17,269 nucleotides of DNA from DASQPR01 sp035713725 (GTDB taxonomy: Bacteria; Actinomycetota; Actinomycetes; Mycobacteriales; Micromonosporaceae). Under the pieces are notes generated by a model. The model worked only from the letters and a program-made list of their open reading frames with translations. It did not search any database and was not told where the DNA came from. Every line of letters starts with the position of its first letter. The stretch's first letter is position 1. The translations under genes were made by a program, and so were the position numbers. Location of the stretch: contig DASTMZ010000081.1 in assembly GCA_035713725.1 (NCBI GenBank), positions 1 through 17,269 on the forward strand, written 5' to 3'. Positions 1 to 4,342 of this stretch are shown here, piece by piece.

Positions 1-70
1 CGACGGGGCGGATCGAACGCCCGACCTCGCCCTTACCAAGGGCGTGCTCTGCCTGCTGAGCTACGACGGC
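1..70 (-). tRNA. tRNA-Thr(GGT), 3' end cut by window edge
   Basis: Read on the minus strand from 70, the acceptor 5' half GCCGTCG is followed by TA, a D-stem GCTC/GAGC with GG in its loop, a 5-bp anticodon stem CGCCC/GGGCG and the loop TTGGTAA. This gives anticodon GGT, which reads ACC (Thr). The T-arm GGGCG-TTCGATC-CGCCC is perfect. Only five bases of the 3' acceptor strand are inside the window, and one (T5:T68) is mismatched. It is the last array member visible and the array may continue to the left. Confidence 0.9.
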
Positions 71-75
71 GTGAG

Positions 76-147
76 TACCCCGAGCCGGATTCGAACCGGC
101 AGACCCCGGGTTTGAGCCGGGTGCCTCTACCGTTGGGCCACCGGGGC
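76..147 (-). tRNA. tRNA with anticodon CAA (nominally Leu) but short variable loop
   Basis: From 147 the acceptor GCCCCGG pairs with TCGGGGT (two G-T wobbles) and the discriminator is A. The D-arm has AACGGTA in its loop. The anticodon arm is CCCGG-CTCAAAC-CCGGG, giving anticodon CAA, which reads UUG (Leu). The T-arm GCCGG-TTCGAAT-CCGGC is perfect. The variable region is only 4 nt (GTCT), whereas bacterial leucine tRNAs are class II with a long variable arm. The D-arm resembles that of glutamine tRNAs, so the amino-acid identity is uncertain. There is no encoded CCA. It starts 1 nt after the neighbouring Gln tRNA ends. Confidence 0.8.
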
Positions 148-148
148 G

Positions 149-222
149 TGGCTGGGTGCCGAGGTTTCGAACCTCGATTCTCCGGGTCAAAGCCGGGTGG
201 CCTGCCGTTAACCGAGCACCCG
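149..222 (-). tRNA. tRNA-Gln(TTG) with encoded CCA
   Basis: From 222 the acceptor CGGGTGC pairs with GCACCC over six positions and position 1 faces A72 unpaired. A weak or open first pair plus G73 is typical of tRNA-Gln. The D-stem is GGTT/GGCC with loop AACGGCA. The anticodon loop is CTTTGAC on a stem with one C-A mismatch, giving TTG, which reads CAA. The T-arm CGAGG-TTCGAAA-CCTCG is perfect. It is the only array member in which I see a genomic CCA directly after the discriminator (151-149). Confidence 0.85.
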
Positions 223-227
223 ATGAG

Positions 228-298
228 AACCGTCGACGGGAGTCGAACCCGTTACTGCTGTTTGGAAGACAGCCGTGTCACCGTGGACACCCGACGGA
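228..298 (-). tRNA. tRNA-Gly(TCC)
   Basis: From 298 the acceptor TCCGTCG pairs with CGACGG; the terminal 1-72 pair is T:T. The D-stem TGTC/GACA has loop CACGGT. The anticodon arm is GCTGT-CTTCCAA-ACAGC with T33 and anticodon TCC, which reads GGA. The T-arm ACGGG-TTCGACT-CCCGT is perfect. There is no encoded CCA. It lies 5 nt from the Gln tRNA and 3 nt from the atypical element on the other side. Confidence 0.85.
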
Positions 299-301
299 AT
301 G

Positions 302-393
302 TGGACCTGGCGGGACTCGAACCCGCAGAACCTAGGATGCTCCACCCGGACTCGACGACCGACCGGTCGGCCGCCGCATCCTTGCGCAGGCCC
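302..393 (-). tRNA. Atypical 92-nt tRNA-like element, anticodon not assignable
   Basis: The 3' half is a clear tRNA: T-arm GCGGG-TTCGAGT-CCCGC, acceptor strand CAGGTCC and discriminator A at 302. A matching 5' acceptor strand GGGCCTG lies at 393-387 (one G-T pair), giving 92 nt, the size of a class II tRNA. The 60-nt core does not fold into standard D and anticodon arms. Instead AGGATGC pairs perfectly with GCATCCT (7 bp) around a 34-nt loop that contains the 12-nt palindrome at 359-370. A loop ATCCTAG (CCT, Arg) sits on a weak stem but would leave no variable region. It may be a rearranged or inactive tRNA, or a class II tRNA I cannot fold by eye. Confidence 0.5.
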
Positions 394-398
394 ATGCG

Positions 399-469
399 TA
401 GCGAGTACGGGGATCGAACCCGTGCTACCAGAGTGAGGGTCTGGCGGCCTACCACTAGCCCAACTCGCC
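399..469 (-). tRNA. tRNA-Glu(CTC) with C33
   Basis: From 469 the acceptor GGCGAGT pairs with ACTCGCT (G-T at the end) with discriminator A. The D-stem GGCT/GGCC has loop AGTGGTA. The anticodon arm is CCAGA-CCCTCAC-TCTGG and the T-arm ACGGG-TTCGATC-CCCGT. All stems are intact. The anticodon is CTC, which reads GAG. Position 33, almost always U, is C here. No CCA is encoded. Confidence 0.8.
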
Positions 470-476
470 ATGACCA

Positions 477-575
477 ACGTCTCGGCCGGACTCGAACCGG
501 CGCGCGCCTCTTGGCGGTACCTGCCTCAGCACCACGGGACACCGTGGCTGCTCTAAGCCCCTGAGCTACAAGACG
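477..575 (-). tRNA. 99-nt tRNA-like gene, 8-nt anticodon loop and 29-nt variable region
   Basis: From 575 the acceptor CGTCTTG pairs with CGAGACG, and the helix can extend four further base pairs outward (CCAA/TTGG), giving 11 bp in all. The D-arm GCTC-AGGGGCTTA-GAGC and T-arm GCCGG-TTCGAGT-CCGGC are canonical. The stem GCCAC/GTGGT encloses the 8-nt loop GGTGTCCC; placing the only well-positioned T at 33 gives GTC (Asp). The variable region is 29 nt and contains a hairpin around GGTACC, which does not fit a tRNA-Asp. It is not tRNA-Sec, since neither a TCA anticodon nor a 6-bp D-stem is present. The gene is convincing as a tRNA fold, but its decoding identity is open. Confidence 0.55.
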
Positions 576-584
576 TTGGCTGCG

Positions 585-656
585 TGCCTCGCCCCGGTGT
601 CGAACCAGGACCTCGCGGGCTTCGACCGCGTGCTCCACCACTTGAGCTTGCGAGGC
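585..656 (-). tRNA. tRNA-Phe(GAA) with C33
   Basis: From 656 the acceptor GCCTCGC pairs perfectly with GCGAGGC and the discriminator is A. The D-arm is GCTC-AAGTGGTG-GAGC and the anticodon arm CGCGG-TCGAAGC-CCGCG. The T-arm CCTGG-TTCGACA-CCGGG has one T-G pair. The anticodon is GAA (Phe). Positions 32-33 read T-C rather than the usual C/T-T, so the U-turn base U33 is missing, as in the neighbouring Glu tRNA. No CCA is encoded. Confidence 0.8.
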
Positions 657-783
657 AAGATCGCCAGACCCCGCGCACCTAGCGGGGAGTCGAACCTTCT
701 ACGCTCCGGGTGGCCACCCTCGGCGCTTCGCCGGACCGAGTCGAACGGTCGGGTCTGACTTACGCGGCCGTACGTCCGCGTCG
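657..783 (-). pseudogene. Two tRNA-like remnants (T-loop motifs without complete bodies)
   Basis: Two further GTTCGACTC T-loop motifs lie here. The one at 750-734 has a perfect T-stem GACCG/CGGTC, preceded by a hairpin CGCGG-8 nt-CCGCG containing GTA. No matching 5' acceptor strand is found, and the Pro tRNA ends directly upstream. The one near 698-684 has a broken T-stem and is flanked by a 12-nt palindrome (708-719) and a hairpin CCCCGC-7 nt-GCGGGG (688-670 on the minus strand). I read these as degraded or truncated array members. They could also be non-standard tRNAs that only covariance folding would resolve. Confidence 0.3.
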
Positions 784-855
784 TCGGGCACCCACGAGTC
801 GAACGTGGTTTGTCCTGATCCCAAATCAGGCGGGTTGCCGTCTCCCTCGTACCCG
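784..855 (-). tRNA. tRNA-Pro(TGG)
   Basis: From 855 the acceptor CGGGTAC pairs with GTGCCCG (one T-G) with discriminator A. The D-stem GGG/CCC has GG in its loop. The anticodon arm is CCTGA-TTTGGGA-TCAGG with T33 and anticodon TGG, which reads CCA. The T-arm CCACG-TTCGACT-CGTGG is perfect. No CCA is encoded. Confidence 0.87.
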
Positions 856-860
856 GTTGC

Positions 861-896
861 CGGCCGGGGCCGACGCGCGAACGCGTCGCCCGGCCG
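861..896. other. Strong GC-rich hairpin inside the tRNA array
   Basis: CGGCCGGG / CCCGGCCG (8 bp) and CGACGCG / CGCGTCG (7 bp) form one helix with a 2-nt bulge, closed by a CGAA tetraloop. It lies between tRNA-Trp and tRNA-Pro in the 104-nt spacer. It has no T-run on either side, so it is more likely a processing or spacer structure than an intrinsic terminator. On the minus strand the same spacer contains TTTTGAGAACTCCACAG (about 911-927), similar to the GAGAACTC element I know from actinobacterial rRNA leaders. Confidence 0.6.
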
Positions 897-959
897 TTCA
901 TGCCATCCACTGTGGAGTTCTCAAAACGCACGCCCGCCGGCAATTGGTCGGGGGCATCG

Positions 960-1031
960 CACGGGCGCCAGGATTTGAACCCGGACGAGCGGTGTTGGAG
1001 ACCGCCATGCTGGCCGTTACATCACGCCCAT
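960..1031 (-). tRNA. tRNA-Trp(CCA)
   Basis: From 1031 the acceptor ATGGGCG pairs with CGCCCGT (one T-G) with discriminator G. The D-stem is ATGT/GCAT with GG in its loop. The anticodon arm is GCGGT-CTCCAAC-ACCGC with anticodon CCA, which reads UGG. The T-arm is CCGGG-TTCAAAT-CCTGG. It appears to be the first gene of the array in the direction of transcription. Its sequence departs from the usual actinobacterial housekeeping tRNA-Trp as I remember it, suggesting a mobile-element type. Confidence 0.9.
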
Positions 1032-1050
1032 ATGGAGTTGTGGCGGTACA

Positions 1051-1083
1051 ACAAAACCGCCCGTTCCCTCGCGGGACGGGCGG
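1051..1083 (-). terminator. Putative intrinsic terminator upstream of the tRNA array
   Basis: CCGCCCGT (1057-1064) and ACGGGCGG (1076-1083) pair, extended by CCC/GGG across one bulged T around a TCGC loop. On the minus strand the helix is followed at once by TTTTGTTGT, as in a Rho-independent terminator. It would stop leftward transcription about 20 nt before tRNA-Trp, insulating the array or acting in its leader. On the plus strand it is followed only by a weak GGTTT. Confidence 0.5.
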
Positions 1084-1526
1084 CGGTTTGCCGGTGAGCT
1101 CGCGCTACCTATTCCACCCGTCCGAGGTGTTGCGTTCCTGCTTGATCTGGCGGTCGCAGGACCCACTGGACACACCGAGCAGCGACGGCCGAATGCTCGG
1201 CGTCGCGTAGGTGGTGTGCCACATGATCACGGGTAACTCCTCGATCGGCGGTGCGCTTACTCGACGCCCGGAATGGATCTCGGTCTGCACGGCCAGGACA
1301 TTCCTTCGCGTGTGGGAGTCGAGCGGGTGATTCTCGAATGACCGTACGGTGCAACGCGCAGATTCGCGACAACATTTCCGACGCACCGAACCGGACATAT
1401 GACGCATGCTGAGCCGGCGGCGGTCCCGTGAGACTTTTTAGTGGCGAATTGTCGGATCCGGAGCGACGCGTTCGTAGCAGATGTGAGGGTTGGCCGGAGG
1501 AGCCACCGGGACAAGGGGGCAATGAG
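1084..1526. other. Gene-poor region, no coding sequence supported
   Basis: Open frames exist on both strands (for example about 100 codons on the minus strand ending at 1105). None has a recognisable product or a good ribosome binding site, so I call no gene. A near-perfect hairpin GCGAC-G-GCCGA / TCGGC-GTCGC lies at 1182-1206 with an ATGC loop and no T-run. The stretch just before the YCII gene must carry its promoter, but I see no confident -35/-10 pair. Confidence 0.5.
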
Positions 1527-1901
1527 ATGACGCGATATCTGATCTCGTTCGATGACGGCGCGATGGACCACATCTCGGACGAGGAAATTCCGGAGGTGGG
1601 CAAGGCCGCTCACGACGTAATGCAGGATGCCGTGAAGGCGGGCGTGTGGGTTTTCGGCGGCGGACTGGAAAGCCAGATGGCGAGCATTGTGGCCACCGAG
1701 GGGACGGTCACCGACGGGCCGTACCCCGAGACCAAGGAGCACATTGGCGGATTCGCCGTCGTTGACGTACCCACCCGGGAGGAGGCGCTCAAGTGGGCCG
1801 CGAAGATCGCCTCCGCCTGCCGCTGTTCCCAAGAAGTGCGGGAGCTCCTGCCCGACCTAGAACAAGACGCGATGCTCCGGCAGGCCGACCGGCGACGGTG
1901 A
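1527..1901 (+). CDS. YCII/DGPF-domain protein
   Basis: The 124-residue protein belongs to the YCII-related (DGPF, ferredoxin-like fold) superfamily. The hallmark is VTDGPYPETKEHIGGF at about residues 61-76, a variant of the DGPF signature, followed by VPTREEALKWAAKIASA typical of the family's C-terminal helix. The start at 1527 is preferred over an earlier in-frame start because AAGGGGG lies 7 nt upstream and the family motif MxxYLISF begins there. Members are small cytoplasmic proteins, often encoded beside ECF sigma factors and mostly of unknown biochemical function. No sigma factor is visible here. The C-terminal tail (QADRRR) is basic and not conserved as far as I know. It is convergent with the hydrolase gene 33 nt away. 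Confidence 0.85.
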   Translation: MTRYLISFDDGAMDHISDEEIPEVGKAAHDVMQDAVKAGVWVFGGGLESQMASIVATEGTVTDGPYPETKEHIGGFAVVDVPTREEALKWAAKIASACRCSQEVRELLPDLEQDAMLRQADRRR

Positions 1902-1934
1902 CGGTGACGTTCCGAGTTGGGCAGCCCCAGACGA

Positions 1935-2690
1935 TCAGTGCGTACGCCGGATCGGCGCGTACGTCGGGACCGGGTCGGTGGTCAGGAACGTGTCGATGAT
2001 CTGGTTGCACAGGTCGGGTTTCTCGACGAGCAGGCCGTGTGAAGTACCGGGGACGACCGCCAACTCGGCGTCAGGGATCGCGCGATACATCGCGATCGCG
2101 TGCTCGAGGCGCACTTCGTCGTCGTCCGCGACTAGCACCAACGTACGGCAAGTGACGTTGCTCAGATCAGTGGGCGTAAACGTGGGCTGGTCGGCATGCA
2201 TGGTGGCGAGTTTCGCGACCACGATCGGGTAGTGCTCGGTCCCGTCGGGGCTGAGCTCGGCGTAACTCTCGCGCAGGAAGTCCGGTGGTTCGCCGTCCAG
2301 CACACCGTCGTGCCAGCCATCCCGGTGGAAGATGCCGGCAGCGAGCACGAGGCGGCGTACCAAGTCGGGCCGACGCAACGCCACCGTGAGAGCGACGACC
2401 GCGCCGTCGCTGACGCCGAGCAGAAGCGCTGGCGTACCCACGACCTCGTCGATGAACCCGATCGTGTCGGCGGCCATCCGTTCGTAGCTCAGCGGTCCAG
2501 ACACATCGGCGGTGCGGCCGTGGCCGCGCTGCTCGGGTGTGTATACGTGGAACCGATCGACGAACGCAGCGACTTGCGGTGCCAACGCGCGTGAGTCGAC
2601 GCCGGCCCCTCCGGGATGCAGCAAAACGAGCGGGTCACCGGCGCCGAGGTCGGCGTACCAAATGCCGTCCTCGGTGAACTGTTCAGCCAT
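1935..2690 (-). CDS. Alpha/beta-fold hydrolase
   Basis: A 251-residue cytoplasmic alpha/beta hydrolase of about the usual family length. Visible landmarks are the oxyanion-hole segment LLHPGG (residues 23-28), the QRGHGRT motif (54-60), the nucleophile elbow GVSDG with Ser94, an acidic cluster ADDDEV (188-193) holding the likely catalytic Asp, and GTSHGL with His218. The Ser-Asp-His triad therefore looks complete. The start at 2690 is chosen because GGAG lies just upstream; a longer frame reaches 2786 without a ribosome site. Substrate cannot be told from sequence; related proteins include esterases, lactonases and haloperoxidase-like enzymes. It is divergent from the LacI-type regulator, with no sign that it belongs to the sugar operon. 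The end of the gene overlaps a dyad around 1939-1962 that could form a hairpin between the convergent genes. Confidence 0.88.
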   Translation of the reverse strand: MAEQFTEDGIWYADLGAGDPLVLLHPGGAGVDSRALAPQVAAFVDRFHVYTPEQRGHGRTADVSGPLSYERMAADTIGFIDEVVGTPALLLGVSDGAVVALTVALRRPDLVRRLVLAAGIFHRDGWHDGVLDGEPPDFLRESYAELSPDGTEHYPIVVAKLATMHADQPTFTPTDLSNVTCRTLVLVADDDEVRLEHAIAMYRAIPDAELAVVPGTSHGLLVEKPDLCNQIIDTFLTTDPVPTYAPIRRTH

Positions 2691-2978
2691 TTCTCCACTC
2701 CATCTGCGGGCGCTGGTGCTCCGTTGAAACGTAATGCGCCCCCCGTCGTCAGAGAGCCAAAGCCGGTACGGCCGCCTCGGCATCACACCCGCCGCGGGTA
2801 CCCGCCGTCACGCGATCCCCGCACCACCACGCGTGCGATCCACGCGGCGGCCTGCCCAGGCAATCGTCCGCTAATCCGCACGTACCAACCGATAGCGCTG
2901 CGACGGAACCAGGCGCCGGACCTCACGCGGCTAGCCATTCGACGTGCCTCGCTGCCATACTAGCCAGCAGAAATGCTC
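2691..2978. other. Divergent intergenic region between hydrolase and regulator genes
   Basis: No gene is supported here. It holds the promoters of the leftward hydrolase and the rightward regulator. I see an ACCCG-CCG-CGGGT dyad near 2790-2804 and a single TGAAACG half-site (2725-2731) resembling the downstream operators, with no matching second half. CATACT at 2956-2961 is a possible -10 for the regulator gene, without a convincing -35. Confidence 0.4.
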
Positions 2979-2992
2979 GTGAAATGTTTCAC
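2979..2992. promoter_or_regulatory. Putative LacI-family operator (regulator gene)
   Basis: GTGAAATGTTTCAC has perfect 6-nt inverted arms GTGAAA/TTTCAC around a 2-nt centre, the classic layout of LacI/GalR-family operators. It lies 111 nt upstream of the regulator's ATG and closely matches the repeat before the importer gene at 4244-4257. This suggests autoregulation by the LacI-type protein encoded next to it. Confidence 0.75.
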
Positions 2993-3102
2993 AAGTCGAC
3001 AATTTGCTGGGATGCCGGTCGCGCCGGTCGCACGCGCGCGATCTGTATCGGCGGACGACGCCGCGGCGGTCGTCGCCGCGTACACGCTTATCTGGAGGCC
3101 CT

Positions 3103-4146
3103 ATGACGGTGGTGCGGGCACCGAGCGTCAAAGACGTTGCACGTCGGGCCGGCGTGTCTCTCGGCACTGTGTCCAACGTGTTGAACCGACCCGAAACGGT
3201 GCGTGTATCAACGCGAAGCAAGGTCGAGCAGGCGATTGCGGAGCTGGGCTTCGTGCGCAGCGAACCGGCTCGTACGTTGCGCGCCGGCAGCAGCCGGATG
3301 ATCGCCTACCTCGCGTTGGACCTCGCGAATCCATTCTTCGCAGACATTGGCCGCGGCATTGAAGAGGTCGCGCGCGAGAACCAACTTGGGCTGTTCCTGT
3401 GCTCGAGCAATAACGAGGAAGCGCGGGAGGTCGAATACCTCAGCCTCATCATGCAGCAACGCCTTCACGGCCTGCTGGTGACCGCGATCGACTACGAAAG
3501 CGAAACGCTGCACAAGCTTCTCAAGCGCGGTCTGCCGGTGGTATTCGTCGACCGGACGCCGGGCACGCTGCGACACCGCTGTTCGGTCGGCGTGGACGAC
3601 ATCGAGGGTGGCGATCTCGCAGTAAGTCACCTCATCGACAACGGACATCGAGCGGTCGCGTTCGTCGGCGGCCCGATTGCCATCCCCCAGGTCACCGACC
3701 GGCTCGCCGGCAGCCGACAAGCAATCGAAACGGCCGGTCTCGAAGCGGACGTGTTGACAGTGTTCGAGACCACCGCACTCAACGTGGCGGAGGGTCGGCG
3801 CGCGGGTGCGCGGCTGCTCGGTCAGCCGAAGCGGCGTCGGCCAACCGCGGTGTTTTGCGCGAACGACTTGCTGGCGCTCGGCGTCCTGCAGGAGATGACG
3901 TTGCAAGGAATCTCGGTGCCGGAGGAGGTCGCGATCGTCGGCTACGACGACATCGAGTTCGCTGCCGCGGCAGCGATACCGCTGACGTCGGTGCGGCAAC
4001 CGCGACATCTGCTCGGCAAGGCGGCCGCCGAGTTGCTGATTGAGGAGGCGTTGCTCGGGTCGACGCACGAACATCGCCAGGTGCAGTACACACCAGAGCT
4101 AATCGTGCGCGCGTCGTCACGCCGCAGGTCGCGACGCGTGAGCTAG
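3103..4146 (+). CDS. LacI-family transcriptional regulator of the rhamnose locus
   Basis: The 347-residue protein has a LacI/GalR architecture. An N-terminal helix-turn-helix (SVKDVARRAGVSLGTVSNVLN, residues 8-28) is followed by a hinge region with PARTLRAGSS (about 55-64) and then a periplasmic-binding-protein-like sensor domain starting IAYLALDLANPFFADIGRGIE. Late motifs FCANDLLALG and VAIVGYDDIEFA are typical of the effector-binding C-terminal half. ATG at 3103 is chosen because GGAGG lies 4 nt before it and the HTH begins in the usual place; the frame opens earlier at 3004 with no ribosome site. Its position directly before the importer and catabolic genes, and the paired inverted repeats, make it the probable repressor of both. 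The inducer is likely rhamnose or an intermediate such as rhamnulose, which is inference. Many rhamnose operons use AraC- or DeoR-type regulators, so a LacI type is one of several known solutions. Confidence 0.93.
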   Translation: MTVVRAPSVKDVARRAGVSLGTVSNVLNRPETVRVSTRSKVEQAIAELGFVRSEPARTLRAGSSRMIAYLALDLANPFFADIGRGIEEVARENQLGLFLCSSNNEEAREVEYLSLIMQQRLHGLLVTAIDYESETLHKLLKRGLPVVFVDRTPGTLRHRCSVGVDDIEGGDLAVSHLIDNGHRAVAFVGGPIAIPQVTDRLAGSRQAIETAGLEADVLTVFETTALNVAEGRRAGARLLGQPKRRRPTAVFCANDLLALGVLQEMTLQGISVPEEVAIVGYDDIEFAAAAAIPLTSVRQPRHLLGKAAAELLIEEALLGSTHEHRQVQYTPELIVRASSRRRSRRVS

Positions 4147-4201
4147 GCGTACGCGCGCTGACCGTCGTGTAACGACCTGTGGGTCAATTTGCATCGCCCT
4201 A

Positions 4202-4230
4202 TTGACGTACCGGAGGCGTGCTCCTAGGTT
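4202..4230 (+). promoter_or_regulatory. Putative promoter of the rhamnose importer/catabolic operon
   Basis: TTGACG (4202-4207) is followed after 17 nt by TAGGTT (4225-4230), a reasonable sigma-70-type -35/-10 pair. Transcription would start near 4237, just before the inverted repeat at 4244-4257. A repressor bound there would block early elongation or clearance. Confidence 0.6.
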
Positions 4231-4243
4231 TCCTGCAACACGC

Positions 4244-4257
4244 GTGAAACGATTCAC
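4244..4257. promoter_or_regulatory. Putative LacI-family operator (importer operon)
   Basis: GTGAAACGATTCAC has arms GTGAA/TTCAC and the central CG step seen in many LacI/GalR operators. It matches the repeat at 2979-2992 in 11 of 14 positions. It lies 85 nt upstream of the binding-protein ATG and just downstream of the predicted promoter. Confidence 0.75.
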
Positions 4258-4342
4258 TTCCGCTGGGATTTGATCGCAGCTCCTGCAGCCCCACCCCACT
4301 ACTTCTCGGACTCGCCGTTCCGCGACACGACAGGAGACACGT

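Noticed and set aside
477..575. tRNA-Sec (selC)
   Set aside because: The length fits, but there is no TCA anticodon, the D-stem is 4 bp, and no selenocysteine genes are present.
1..1031. Regularly spaced GTTCGAxTCC motifs looking like a repeat or CRISPR array
   Set aside because: Each motif is the T-loop of a tRNA. The intervening sequences fold as tRNA arms, and repeat length and spacing do not fit CRISPR.
112..1210. Several open frames of 60-166 codons across the tRNA array on both strands
   Set aside because: They are read through tRNA T-loops and anticodon arms, giving strings such as GFEPRF or LEPA that are well-known artefacts of tRNA arrays. They have no ribosome sites and no family resemblance.
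2725..2731. Additional LacI operator near the hydrolase start
   Set aside because: Only one half-site (TGAAACG) is present and the other half does not match, so operator function is not supported.
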